IMG/VR virus record: IMGVR_UViG_3300037264_002801
Coordinates: 1 to 25,579 of that record
Length of the DNA stretch: 25,579 nt
Origin: a virus
Reading direction: 5' to 3' (one strand)
Position 1 is the stretch's first letter. Each line of letters opens with the position of its first letter. The notes below the pieces were generated by a model. That model was not told the DNA's origin, did not search any database, and saw only the letters and a program-made list of their open reading frames with translations. Positions 1 to 8,044 of this stretch are shown one piece after another. The translations under genes and the position numbers were made by a program.

Positions 1-611
1 CGGAGCGCCGGCTTCATGATTGCCCGGGCGCCCATGGCCAGCGTGGGCACGTCCAGCGCGGCGTTGACGCCGCCGACGGCCAGCATGTTCGCGGTCCTTG
101 CGCCGGGCGTGCCCTCGCCGCGGATGCGCATGGCCTGCTCGCCGGCGTTCGGGACGAAGCTGCCGGCCCCCGCGCCCGCGAACGCGCCACGCGCGCCGCC
201 CAGCTTCGCGCCCACGGCCGCGCCGGCGACGCCCGGCACGAACATGGCCGCGGACTGTCCGGCCGCGCCCAGCACGAACTGCATCAGCGTGTCGAAGTCC
301 TTTACCTCGCGGTAGTCCTTGATCGCCGGGGACACCTCGTCGGCGAAGCGGACGTAGTCCTCGGCCTCCTTGAAGCGGGACGCTGCGAAGTCCGCGAGGC
401 CGAGGGTCTCGCCGATGTTGCCCAGGAAGCCCTCGCCCATCGCACCAAGCTGGTTGAAGCCCGCGCGTGCGCCGCGCTTGAACGCGCCCTGCGTCAGCTG
501 CGTCGCCGCGATGTCAGCCTGCTCTGGCGTGACGGTCGTCGTCTCCGGGAGCGGGGTGGACGTGACGAGGTCGCCGGTCGGGACCGGAGTCTTTGTGACC
601 AGGTCGGCCAT
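1..611 (-). CDS. Large ejection-like virion protein (N-terminal part, runs off edge)
   Basis: The frame starts at ATG 611-609 (TAATG junction) and stays open to the left edge. The visible part is 203 residues: a Thr/Pro-rich opening (MADLVTKTPVPTGDLVTSTP), then AFKRGARAGFNQLGAMGEGF, GETLGLADFAASRFKEAEDY, VRFADEVSPAIKDYREVKDF and a Gly/Ala-rich hydrophobic part (LMQFVLGAAGQSAAMFVPGV, AGAAVGAKLGGARGAFAGAG) with GEQAMRIRGEGTP and a further helix. Alternation of amphipathic helices and Gly/Ala-rich hydrophobic stretches is typical of internal proteins that enter the host membrane at DNA ejection; some carry lytic transglycosylase domains further on. Where it ends, and any enzymatic domain, cannot be seen. 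Confidence 0.82.
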   Translation of the reverse strand, partial: MADLVTKTPVPTGDLVTSTPLPETTTVTPEQADIAATQLTQGAFKRGARAGFNQLGAMGEGFLGNIGETLGLADFAASRFKEAEDYVRFADEVSPAIKDYREVKDFDTLMQFVLGAAGQSAAMFVPGVAGAAVGAKLGGARGAFAGAGAGSFVPNAGEQAMRIRGEGTPGARTANMLAVGGVNAALDVPTLAMGARAIMKPAL

Positions 612-2308
612 TACTTGCTACCTTTCTTGTTCTTCCGGGCAAACTCCACGAGCGCGGTGAGGTCAGTCTTCAGGGGGTCGTTGGGGCTGAACCAGTGGGT
701 CTCGCCGGCCCGCACGCCTGACTTCTCGAGGCGGACCTTGTTCCCCCCGCGCATGATGAGGACCGGGCCCATCGCCGAGCTATCATCCACGCCTTCCGGC
801 GCGTAGTCGTACAGGTTCTCGTGATCGAACTGCTTGTTCCCGGTGAAGCTGCGGAGGAAGTTGTCAAAGCTGGGGCGCTGCGCTCCCAGGCCCTTGCGGA
901 ACTGCTCCAGGGCGCGTAGCTGCGATGTCTCGACGGTACTGAGGTCGCCCAGCTGCTTGCCCTGCGACGCCGCGCTGCGCACGTAGCGCTGCGAGACGTC
1001 TGCCGCGCGCTGGTTGGTCACAGACTCGCGATCTTCCTTGGTCTTGCCGGCGAGGTCGCCGCTGCTGTCGCGAATCACCTCGTTGCGAATCTCGTCCGCC
1101 ACGCCCTTCTCGCGGGCAGTGCGGTCCGCGAGGGCCTGCTGATGAGCAGCTACGGCCAGCCTGCCGCGCTTCACGTTCATGCCGCCCTCGAAGTTGGCCT
1201 GGGACTGGGCCGCCTGCTCGCCCTTGAGCTTCGCCAGGCGGGCGATGTAGCCGCCCAGCATGCCGGCCGGCCCGACCTGGCGCTGCGACGCCTCCACCTG
1301 GGCCTGCTGGTCGCGCAGCATCGCCGGGCGGGAGTCCACGAGCTGCGGCTTGCCTACGTTGCCCGGGGTCGTGCGCTGGAACGCGCCGGTGCCCTCGGGG
1401 ATCGGCGTGGACGAGTCGCGCAGCATCGCGCCGGGGTCGAGCGGGCGCTCCGCGGCCGGCACCTGCACGTCGCCGGGTGCGCCGGGTGCGCCGGCGCGTA
1501 GCTCGGCGTCGAGGTTGTTCGGCGTTACCGCGGCTCCGCGTACGGCGGCCTGGGCGTTCTCCCCGAACTGCGTGGTGCCGAGCGGGTTGCCCTGCGCGAT
1601 GTCGCGGATGCCGCCGACGATCTTGTCCCCCGCGTTCGCGCCGAACGACAGCGCGTTGCCGGTGCGGCGGCCCAGGCTGATGATGTTGCCGTGGAGCGCG
1701 CGAAGAGCGTTGGTCTCGCTCTCGCCAAGTTGCGGCGCGCCCGGTAGCTTGGCCAGGCCGACGTTGGGAGACAGCTCCTGCGCGATGCGGTCGTCCATGT
1801 CCGTCGCGCCGTTCTGCAGCTGGTCCGGCACGCCGCTGGCGGCGGCGAGGGGTCCTGCCACTCGTCCCAGCGTGGTCGCGGCGCCGCGCAGCATGCCCGG
1901 CTTCGGAGCGGAGGGCGGCGGGCTTGCGCGGCCGCCGCCGGCGGAGCGGAACGCCTGGGCCTCTGGCGAGGCCTTGCCGGCGCGGAGGTTCACGTTGGGG
2001 TTCGAGGCTGAGATGCCCGGGGGAATGTTGCGCTCAACTGCGTGGGGCCCGCGGAAGTGTGGCTTGGACAGCGGCTTGCCCTCCGCAGCGGCCTTCGCCG
2101 ACTGGCGGGAGTTCATCTCGTTGGCCATGCGGGCCTGGCGGGCCTCCGGCGTCTCGACGGACGCGTTTACCTTTGGCTCGGCGTCGCGAACGGGGCTGCT
2201 CTTGCCGTGCACGCGGTCGAACAGGTCGGAGGACTTCTCCTTCATGATCTCCATGCCGCGGTTGAAGACGCCCTTGCCCTTGTCAAACAGATCTCGTAGT
2301 CCGGCCAT
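611..2308 (-). CDS. Putative internal virion/ejection-type protein
   Basis: 565 residues with GGAGG 9 bases before the ATG. It starts MAGLRDLFDKGKGVFNRGME, a short amphipathic helix. The rest is largely disordered and polar, rich in Ala, Gly, Gln and Pro (residues about 40-420), with local helical parts (MLGGYIARLAKLKGEQAAQS, KGVADEIRNEVIRDSSGD). The C-terminus has a small globular domain (about 500-565: LYDYAPEGVDDSSAMGPVLI, THWFSPNDPLKTDLTALVEF). No catalytic site is evident. It lies between the long coiled-coil protein and a large Ala/Gly-rich protein, a position typical of podovirus ejection or internal core proteins. Function is inferred from composition and order only. It shares TAATG with the next gene. 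Confidence 0.75.
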   Translation of the reverse strand: MAGLRDLFDKGKGVFNRGMEIMKEKSSDLFDRVHGKSSPVRDAEPKVNASVETPEARQARMANEMNSRQSAKAAAEGKPLSKPHFRGPHAVERNIPPGISASNPNVNLRAGKASPEAQAFRSAGGGRASPPPSAPKPGMLRGAATTLGRVAGPLAAASGVPDQLQNGATDMDDRIAQELSPNVGLAKLPGAPQLGESETNALRALHGNIISLGRRTGNALSFGANAGDKIVGGIRDIAQGNPLGTTQFGENAQAAVRGAAVTPNNLDAELRAGAPGAPGDVQVPAAERPLDPGAMLRDSSTPIPEGTGAFQRTTPGNVGKPQLVDSRPAMLRDQQAQVEASQRQVGPAGMLGGYIARLAKLKGEQAAQSQANFEGGMNVKRGRLAVAAHQQALADRTAREKGVADEIRNEVIRDSSGDLAGKTKEDRESVTNQRAADVSQRYVRSAASQGKQLGDLSTVETSQLRALEQFRKGLGAQRPSFDNFLRSFTGNKQFDHENLYDYAPEGVDDSSAMGPVLIMRGGNKVRLEKSGVRAGETHWFSPNDPLKTDLTALVEFARKNKKGSK

Positions 2309-2312
2309 ATTA

Positions 2313-4169
2313 TTATGCCTCCGATGCTGTCTCCGTGCGAACGCTGAGTCCGTTCAGGCTCGCGAGTGTTGCGGTGAGCGGGTCCATGTAGAACTTTGCC
2401 CCGAACTTGTCGATGTCGATGCGCGCCTGGTGCGACAGCTTCAGCGTCTCCAGGCGCACCTTCACCATATCGACGTTAGCGTTGACGGCGGCGATGTTCC
2501 ACGCGTTGTTCATCTTCTGCCCGTCGATGCGCGTCTGCACCCCGGCCGTGATCGCGTCCACCATCGCGCGGTATCCCGCCACGTTGACGCCCGACGCCGC
2601 CACGATGGCGCGCTGCTGCTCCAGGCGCAGGTCCGCGGACTTCGCGGTCGCGTCAATCGACGCCTTGTACCGGTTGAGCTGCTCGCGGAACTGGGCCACC
2701 CGTACGTCGTTGGACTTCGTGATTGCGCTCACGCGCAGCTCCTCGCCGCGCAGGCGCGACTCGTACGCCGCGATGTCCGTCTTGTAGATCTCTAGCTTCG
2801 CCGTCTCGCCCTGAATGGCGCTGCGGTACATGTCGTACTCGGCCGACTTGGCGCGTACGCGCTCGGCGTACGCCTGCACCCGAGCGCGGAACACCTCGAT
2901 CTTCTGCTGCTGCACCTGGGCCAGCGTGCTCACGGCCTCCAGTCGGGTCTTGTACAGGTTCACGGTGGTCTGGATGCCGTTGAGCTGCGCCTGGTACAGG
3001 TCCACCTTGATCTTGTTGAACTCCCCGCGCAGGTGCTCGGCGGCGATCTGCGCCTTGAACGTCTCGGCCTTGACCAGCTCGGCGCGGATGAGGCTCTCGA
3101 ACACCGCGGCCTCGGTCTTGTACCCGTCCAGCTGCGCGTTGTAGTTGCGCACGGAGGCGTCGAACTTGGAGATGCCCAGCTCGACAGAGGCCTTTGCCGT
3201 GTTGAACGAGCGCTCGGCGATGGCGTTGTACAGGGCGATCGAGGTCTTCTCCAGGTCCTGCACCTGCTGGTAGGTGAACTTGCGGCCCTCCACGTACAGG
3301 TCGGCGCGCTTGAGGGCAATCTCGCGGTTGATGTCGCTCAGCATGTTCGACACGTCGCGGCGTGCACGCTCCATGTCGGCGAACAGCGCGCCCTGGGGCA
3401 GCTCGAACGACATGTTGGCGGCGCGCTTCTTCGCGTCCTCCATGGCCAGGCGGCCCTGGGCCTCGGCGCGGTCGCGGGCGCGGCCCCACAGGGATAGCTC
3501 GTCGGAGGGCTCGATGCCGTACGACCCGTTCTCCAGGTCGTGTAGCAATTTCGCGGTAATCGGGTCACGTAGCTGCGACGTGTAGCCGGCGTCGACATAC
3601 GCGAACTCGGCGGTCGGCGCCACCAGCAGGTTCACCGGGGCCGAAGACATGAACGAGTGGGCAACGAACGACGGCGGCGTCGGGAGGTTCATCTCCTCCA
3701 CGCTGGGGACGTTCGGCAGGATGAAGCTGGGCGCGTCGGGGATCGCTAGCACGTCGATGGACGGCTCGTCCGACGGCGCCACCCCGACGTCCGTGCCCGG
3801 CAGGACCGGCAGCGTGAGCAGCGGGCGCTCGGCGTCCAGGGACGGGATGATGACCTGGGGCAGGTTGAGCGTCGGCTCGGTCGGGGCCACGTGCTGGCGA
3901 ACCGCGTCGATGTCGGCGTCGGTGCCGGCGATGTCGATTACCATCAACGCCGGGCGGGCGTGGATGAGGACCTGGAGCTCGTCGTAGTCCCACTGCAGGT
4001 ACTTCAGGACCGTCGGGTCGCCGGTTTCAGTGTTGTAGTCCAGATCCCGGGCCCCCGCCAGGTCGTTGATGAACCTCTGCGTGGAGGCGTCGAGGTACGC
4101 CGACATCTGCGAGATGTACGTCGAGATGTCGGTCAGGGAGCCGCTCGGCGCTGTCGTCGGAAAGGCCAT
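2313..4169 (-). CDS. Large coiled-coil virion protein
   Basis: 618 residues starting at the ATG within TAATG. Residues 1-85 are mixed. Residues about 90-185 are rich in Pro with short hydrophobic elements (LNLPQVIIPSLDAERPLLTL, then PDAPSFILPNVPSVEEMNLP). From about 215 to 600 the sequence is almost wholly helical, with strong heptad character: SLWGRARDRAEAQGRLAMED, SNMLSDINREIALKRADLYV, VRAKSAEYDMYRSAIQGETA, VAQFREQLNRYKASIDATAK. Few Gly or Pro occur there. Similar long helical proteins in phage structural operons are usually unnamed. They may be internal ejection proteins or tail fibres. Shadow frames inside are long only because of the GC content. The C-terminus (KFYMDPLTATLASLNGLSVR) is non-helical. 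Confidence 0.8.
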   Translation of the reverse strand: MAFPTTAPSGSLTDISTYISQMSAYLDASTQRFINDLAGARDLDYNTETGDPTVLKYLQWDYDELQVLIHARPALMVIDIAGTDADIDAVRQHVAPTEPTLNLPQVIIPSLDAERPLLTLPVLPGTDVGVAPSDEPSIDVLAIPDAPSFILPNVPSVEEMNLPTPPSFVAHSFMSSAPVNLLVAPTAEFAYVDAGYTSQLRDPITAKLLHDLENGSYGIEPSDELSLWGRARDRAEAQGRLAMEDAKKRAANMSFELPQGALFADMERARRDVSNMLSDINREIALKRADLYVEGRKFTYQQVQDLEKTSIALYNAIAERSFNTAKASVELGISKFDASVRNYNAQLDGYKTEAAVFESLIRAELVKAETFKAQIAAEHLRGEFNKIKVDLYQAQLNGIQTTVNLYKTRLEAVSTLAQVQQQKIEVFRARVQAYAERVRAKSAEYDMYRSAIQGETAKLEIYKTDIAAYESRLRGEELRVSAITKSNDVRVAQFREQLNRYKASIDATAKSADLRLEQQRAIVAASGVNVAGYRAMVDAITAGVQTRIDGQKMNNAWNIAAVNANVDMVKVRLETLKLSHQARIDIDKFGAKFYMDPLTATLASLNGLSVRTETASEA

Positions 4170-5251
4170 TATCCCACCCGTCTAGTTGTCTGGGTCATCG
4201 GCGCCGTCATGTTGGCGAACTCGGCGTGGGTGTTGTTCAGGCCAAACACCTCGATGCGGAAGAACCTGGAGCGCAGCCCCTTGCCGAGCTTCGCGCGCAC
4301 CTGATGCAGCACGTTAGCGCGATGATTTGCCACATTATAGTCGAAATACGTGATCTCGTCCGTCCAGACGCGCAGGCGCATGGGGCCGTCGAAGCGGGTG
4401 GAGAACAGCACCTCCTCCATGCGCTTGAGCTCGCCCCTCTTGTCGTCGTGGAAACCGGTGCGGAACGCCCAGTTGATCGGGAGCCCCAGGTCGTCGTCCC
4501 CGTCCAGCAGGTGCAGCCCGGCGGGGCCCGCCGCGTAGTACGCGTCGCCGGACTTGGCGAAGCTGTTGTAGGAGAAGCCCTGGTACTCCGTCACGGCCTC
4601 GTTCGCCACGTTCATGGCGTGCGTGCGGTAGGTAGTCTGCGTCGCGGTGCCGCGCGAGTACGGCACCAGGCGCTCGAAGGTGGCGGCGCCAAGCGAGAAC
4701 GACGGCTGCCCGCCGGTGGCTGCCATCTCCAAGATGGCGAACACGCCAGCGCCCGCGGCGGCGGTGCCGACCAGGTTCGTGGCGCGGCCCAGCAGGGCGC
4801 GCAGCGCGGCGTCGCCGACGGCGAAGGTCGGCACCACGCCGGTCGACGTGACGACGAAGGGCTGGAACACGCCGGCGCCGGTCGCCAGGCCTGCGGCCAC
4901 CGACGTCACGACGTTGTCGAACGTCTGGAACGTGCCTACTCCGACCGCCGCGCTGCCAGCGACCGCGGTGGCCAACCCGGCCAGGGTCTCGAACGCCACG
5001 TCGGCGTACGTCGGGCCGAAGCCCGCGCCTACCAGCTCCTCGAAGACGGCGTCGCCGACGGCGGCGCCGCCCACCAGCGTGTCGCCTGACGCGTCCAGGA
5101 CCGAGAAGGTGGCGGCGCAGGCGGCGACGGCCCCGGCGGAGCCCTCAGCCGCGGCAGTGGACAGCGCGAACGTGGCGAGGCCGTACGGGTCACCGGCACC
5201 GGTGGCCGTTAGCTCTTTGAATAGGCCTGCGCCTACGTCGCTAGAGGACAT
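4169..5251 (-). CDS. Virion protein with N-terminal ~20-residue repeats
   Basis: 360 residues with GGAGAG 5 bases before the ATG. Residues 1-195 are about ten degenerate repeats of 19-23 residues, each with a Gly-x-(Ala/Gly)-x-Phe-x-x-Leu core: GAGLFKELTATG, GDAVFEELVGAG, GVGTFQTFDN, GAGVFQPFVVTSTG, GAGVFAILEMAATG, GAATFERL. From about 196 to 360 is a distinct domain: TTYRTHAMNVANEAVTEYQG, FSYNSFAKSGDAYYAAGPAG, LHLLDGDDDLGLPINWAFRT, then DKRGELKRMEEVLFSTRFDG and a C-terminal RSRFFRIEVFGLNNTHAEFA. I recognise this latter domain as a recurrent phage structural module beside coiled-coil and ejection proteins. The repeats may be a stalk. Its TAA overlaps the next ATG (TAATG). Confidence 0.82.
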   Translation of the reverse strand: MSSSDVGAGLFKELTATGAGDPYGLATFALSTAAAEGSAGAVAACAATFSVLDASGDTLVGGAAVGDAVFEELVGAGFGPTYADVAFETLAGLATAVAGSAAVGVGTFQTFDNVVTSVAAGLATGAGVFQPFVVTSTGVVPTFAVGDAALRALLGRATNLVGTAAAGAGVFAILEMAATGGQPSFSLGAATFERLVPYSRGTATQTTYRTHAMNVANEAVTEYQGFSYNSFAKSGDAYYAAGPAGLHLLDGDDDLGLPINWAFRTGFHDDKRGELKRMEEVLFSTRFDGPMRLRVWTDEITYFDYNVANHRANVLHQVRAKLGKGLRSRFFRIEVFGLNNTHAEFANMTAPMTQTTRRVG

Positions 5252-5260
5252 CTACTCTCC

Positions 5261-5300
5261 AAAAGAAACGGCCCCGCCCCTTTGCGGGAATGCGGGGCCG
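5261..5300 (-). terminator. Rho-independent terminator
   Basis: On the minus strand a 9-bp perfect stem (CGGCCCCGC at 5300-5292 with GCGGGGCCG at 5277-5269) encloses a 14-base loop that can itself pair CCC with GGG, followed by TTTCTTTT (5268-5261). It stands 20 bases after the stop of the upstream structural gene. The following gene starts just after the T tract with its GGAGAG site, so partial read-through is needed to express it. Confidence 0.85.
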
Positions 5301-5319
5301 GCTACCGGACCGTAGCTCG

Positions 5320-6096
5320 TTATGCCGTCGGCAGGGTCACGGTGAAGGCTGTGATTGTCTGCGTCGCGGCTGCCGCGATGCTCGTCGGCGTCATGTTCAT
5401 TTCCGCGCCGGACGTCGCAACCGCGCCGTCTACCCTGATGATGGACTCGGTGGAGTCCGTGCCGCCCGCGTCGTTGACCGCCGACTCGATGCGGAACCAG
5501 CCGGCCGTGCCAGCCGCGCCGGCCACGCCGGACCATGTCTGCGAGGCCAGCTTGATCAGCACGCCGGCCGCGGAGTCGCCCCACTGCATGCCGTTGACGG
5601 CGTCAACGCCGCCGGCCATGTTGGCATCGGTCTTCGTGATTGTCGTCACGGTCGATGCAACCGTCCAGGCGTTGGGCAGCGTGCCCAGGCCGCGCTTGCC
5701 GCGGATGTTGATGACGTCGGTCGCCGTGACGTAGGACTCGTACAGGTGGTTCTTCGGGTTGTTGTTGATCGCGTCGGCGACGAGCTGCGCGGTGACCGCC
5801 AGCGACGTCGTGAACGGCACCGACGCGGGGAGGATCGCGATCGAGTTGACCGTGATAGTGTCGACCGATCCCGAGGCGCCGCCGGTCAGGTCGACGGAGC
5901 CAACCGACTGCACTTCGCGGGTCGGCGCGCCGGATGCCAGCGAGTAGGTGCACAGCAGCGTGCCGGACGGTGCCGTCTCGGCGGCGGCGGGCTGCGCGCC
6001 CGTGTACAGCTTGATGAAGCAGTTCGACAGGGCGTGCTTCAGCGACCCGCCCTCCAGGATGTAGTTGCGAAGAGCTTTCGAGGGGCGCCAGGTCAT
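5320..6096 (-). CDS. Conserved phage structural protein (RPSKALRNY family)
   Basis: 258 residues. The start MTWRPSKALRNYILEGGSLK, with HALSNCFIKLYTGAQPAAAE following, is a common virion protein opening (Arg-Pro-Ser-x-x-Leu-Arg-Asn-Tyr, then Tyr-x-Gly-x-Gln-Pro). Residues 60-175 carry what looks like an inserted domain: VDTITVNSIAILPASVPF, LVADAINNNPKNHLYESYVT, VINIRGKRGLGTLPNAW. The C-terminal part (about 175-258) has WGDSAAGVLIKLASQTWSG, WFRIESAVNDAGGTDSTE and a final strand. The protein is all-beta with a central helix. A terminator follows its stop by 20 bases, so it ends a transcription sub-unit. A tail or neck role is plausible from order, but not shown. Confidence 0.82.
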   Translation of the reverse strand: MTWRPSKALRNYILEGGSLKHALSNCFIKLYTGAQPAAAETAPSGTLLCTYSLASGAPTREVQSVGSVDLTGGASGSVDTITVNSIAILPASVPFTTSLAVTAQLVADAINNNPKNHLYESYVTATDVINIRGKRGLGTLPNAWTVASTVTTITKTDANMAGGVDAVNGMQWGDSAAGVLIKLASQTWSGVAGAAGTAGWFRIESAVNDAGGTDSTESIIRVDGAVATSGAEMNMTPTSIAAAATQTITAFTVTLPTA

Positions 6097-6107
6097 GGGT
6101 CAGTCTC

Positions 6108-7322
6108 CTAAAATGCGTTGGGCAGGGCGGTCTCGCCCTGAACCGTTGTCACGTACGAGGTGTATCCTCGCGACGACCGGAGTAGCGCCGCTCCGCGGAC
6201 CCCCGCGGGGACGTTGAAGTCGCCCGACGTGAGGTTTCGGATGGCACCACCCGGCATGCCCAGTATAACACCTTCCGGGCTCATCCACAAGGCAGCTACC
6301 ACGGTGGAGGATGCCTGCTCCTCCTCTGTGGCCTCCAGCGACACGTCCATCCTTGCCGCGGTTCCCGGGGTGGCGCCGTGGTCCGCCACGCGGGCCGACT
6401 TCATGCCTGCGGGGTCGTTGCCGCCCAGGTAGTAGGTGGCCTTGTCCGTGCCGACGTACAGGCCGTCCGTGACCGAGGCCATCATCGTGACCTCGCCGGG
6501 GAAGGCGAAGAAGCGGTGGCGCTGGCGGAAGCGCTCGAAGGCGTACTGGTCCGAGATCCAGACCGTCGAGCCCGAGGCCACCAGCAGGCAGCCGGCGTGG
6601 ACCTCCAGGACGGTCCCGGCCGGGGCCGGTGCCACGTAGTCTGGGTCCATGACCACGCCGCCCTCCAGGCCAGCGTTGCGGTAGGAGTATGAGCCCTCCG
6701 AGGCCGTAAATACCGCAGCCATGTAGAGCTCGGTGCCGTTGGGGGCCGAGATGTACAGGGCGCGGTGGGTCACGTCGGGGTCGCTGGACGTCGGGATGTT
6801 CGAGAAGGCGATGCCGCCCGGCTCGGTCAGCTCGATGACGGAGGGCGCGGAAGCGCCGCTCTCCAGGCCGTCTCGGCGCACGTACGCTAGGGCGTACAGG
6901 TAGCGGCCGACGGGCAGGTACCCGTCGGTGGGCGCGGCGGCGGGGTTCCCGGTCGGGACGCGGACGCCCCACTCGGCGGCGACGCCCTGCACGATGCGCC
7001 CGGTGTCGATGCCGTTGGTGAAGTAGACCACGCCGTTTCGCTCGGCGTAGACCAGTGGCTCGGGGCTGGTCAGGCGGCGCAGAGTGGTGATGGTGCTGGG
7101 CGGGACGAAGCGCTTGAGGTCCAGGCCCTGCATCAGCAGGGTCAGGATACCGCTGTCGTACAGCGAGTGCGACGGCGTGGCGGTGACCAGCATGCGCCCG
7201 CGGCGCGTGCGGATGGCCCCGGCGTCGTCGATGTCCACGTCAAGGGCGCGCTCCAGCCCGCCGGGCCTGATGGCCTCCGGCCCGACCGTGTTGCGCAATC
7301 CGAGCCACTTCTTAATCTCCAC
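6108..7322 (-). CDS. Putative tail hub/stabilisation-type structural protein
   Basis: 404 residues from a GTG with GGAGG 7 bases upstream. It begins EIKKWLGLRNTVGPEAIRPG, then LERALDVDIDDAGAIRTRRG. That N-terminal pair (Asn-x-Val-x-Pro-Glu then Asp-Val-Asp-Ile-Asp-x-x-Gly-x-Ile-x-x-Arg-x-Gly) is shared by podovirus virion proteins grouped loosely with P22 gp10-like tail stabilisation or nozzle proteins. The rest is beta-rich with several similar blades: YLPVGRYLYALAYVRRDGLE, THRALYISAPNGTELYMAAV, CLLVASGSTVWISD and MASVTDGLYVGTDKATYYLG. It looks like a beta-propeller or tail nozzle and ends QGETALPNAF. It is followed by the structural gene after 11 bases. The general role is probable; exact homology was not checked. 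Confidence 0.75.
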   Translation of the reverse strand: MEIKKWLGLRNTVGPEAIRPGGLERALDVDIDDAGAIRTRRGRMLVTATPSHSLYDSGILTLLMQGLDLKRFVPPSTITTLRRLTSPEPLVYAERNGVVYFTNGIDTGRIVQGVAAEWGVRVPTGNPAAAPTDGYLPVGRYLYALAYVRRDGLESGASAPSVIELTEPGGIAFSNIPTSSDPDVTHRALYISAPNGTELYMAAVFTASEGSYSYRNAGLEGGVVMDPDYVAPAPAGTVLEVHAGCLLVASGSTVWISDQYAFERFRQRHRFFAFPGEVTMMASVTDGLYVGTDKATYYLGGNDPAGMKSARVADHGATPGTAARMDVSLEATEEEQASSTVVAALWMSPEGVILGMPGGAIRNLTSGDFNVPAGVRGAALLRSSRGYTSYVTTVQGETALPNAF

Positions 7323-7473
7323 GGTTTGCCTCCACCCAGTACTGGACCCAGTGCGTCACGCAGAACCATCCATTCATGTGCCCGTAGTACGCCGGCTCCT
7401 GGCACACCTTGCACGGCATGCGGCAGGCTTCGGTGTGCCCCTGCGGGTGCCCGACGACGCAGTTACTCTCCAT
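7312..7473 (-). CDS. Small Cys/His-rich protein (zinc-binding-like)
   Basis: 53 residues. The ATG lies 8 bases before the Rz stop, and the TAA lies 11 bases inside the hub-like gene. The sequence begins MESNCVVGHPQGHTEACRMP and contains CKVCQEPAYYGHMNGWFCVT followed by HW. Cysteines at 5, 17, 21, 24 and 38, with His41 three residues after the last, suggest a zinc site (CxxC...CxxH). The rest is aromatic-rich (VQYWVEANRGD). Codon content, low Ala/Arg shadow character and overlaps on both sides support it as a real gene. I recognise no named family. It may be a small regulator or a virion-associated factor expressed after the spanins. Confidence 0.65.
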   Translation of the reverse strand: MESNCVVGHPQGHTEACRMPCKVCQEPAYYGHMNGWFCVTHWVQYWVEANRGD

Positions 7474-8044
7474 AGCAGACTTGCTCGGCCGTGCGGTACG
7501 CGGACAGGAGGCGGTTGTAGCGGAACGCCTCCAGGTCGGCCAGCGCCGTCAGTTCGAGAAGAAATTCCGCAGCCTTTGCTGAAAGTCCGGCACCGCCTGA
7601 CGGGCCAGCTCCGGGTCCAGCGGCTCGATCTGCGCCCGCGGGGCCTCGATCACCGACGGCGGGGCCGGCGGCAGCGGCTCCTGGGTCGCGCAGGACGAGA
7701 GCGCCAGCGCGAGCGGCAGCAACAAGTTCCTCAGTGACTTTTTCAGCATCTTCCTTCTCCTTTGTGTGCCTGGCGCGCTGCGCGGCCATCTGCTCGCGGG
7801 CCCGCTTCTCCGTGGCATTGACCTTGGCCTCCGCCGCTAGGCGGTGCGCAAGCAAGGCCTCTAGCTGCCTGTTGTCGCGGATGGCGACCTCAGCGCGGAC
7901 CTCCGCCGTGCCGCGCTCGTAGCCCTCGGTCACGAGCCCGTCAGTGTACCGGGTCCACGCGAAGATGATCGCCGCGACGGCGCCCAGCACCGCGAGGTAC
8001 TTGAACAGCCTGCCCCCGAAGAGGCCTACGATTGTGCTCAGCAT
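7463..8044 (-). CDS. Rz: Inner-membrane spanin (Rz-like)
   Basis: 193 residues from the ATG at 8044, chosen because AGGAG lies 7 bases upstream; an in-frame TTG two codons earlier is less likely. A single N-terminal transmembrane segment (residues 15-30, FKYLAVLGAVAAIIFAW) is followed by a long charged coiled coil (about 45-110, AEVRAEVAIRDNRQLEALLA onward). Next comes a Gly/Ala/Pro linker that is the shadow of the overlapping o-spanin gene. The helical end (AKAAEFLLELTALADLEAFR) is typical of i-spanins. The protein is expected to sit in the inner membrane with its coiled coil in the periplasm and to join the outer-membrane spanin to fuse the two membranes at lysis. It overlaps the small Cys/His gene at its 3' end. 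Confidence 0.85.
   Translation of the reverse strand: MLSTIVGLFGGRLFKYLAVLGAVAAIIFAWTRYTDGLVTEGYERGTAEVRAEVAIRDNRQLEALLAHRLAAEAKVNATEKRAREQMAAQRARHTKEKEDAEKVTEELVAAARAGALVLRDPGAAAAGPAVGDRGPAGADRAAGPGAGPSGGAGLSAKAAEFLLELTALADLEAFRYNRLLSAYRTAEQVCYGE
7549..7749 (-). CDS. Rz1: Outer-membrane lipoprotein spanin (Rz1-like), nested in Rz
   Basis: 66 residues from an ATG with GGAGAAGGAAG upstream, wholly inside the Rz gene in the +1 frame. The N-terminus is a lipoprotein signal (MLKKSLRNLLLPLALALSSC) with the lipobox Leu-Ser-Ser-Cys20, giving a 47-residue mature protein. The mature part is proline-rich (ATQEPLPPAPPSVIEAP), characteristic of Rz1 proteins, and ends DFQQRLRNFFSN. A nested Rz1 is classical for lambda-type spanins. 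It should be lipid-anchored in the outer membrane and reach the i-spanin across the periplasm. The longer in-frame start is shadow. This is strong evidence for a Gram-negative host. Confidence 0.9.
   Translation of the reverse strand: MLKKSLRNLLLPLALALSSCATQEPLPPAPPSVIEAPRAQIEPLDPELARQAVPDFQQRLRNFFSN

Noticed and set aside
1260-2795. 511-codon plus-strand frame
   Set aside because: It lies opposite the internal protein and coiled-coil genes and spans their junction; the composition is shadow-like.
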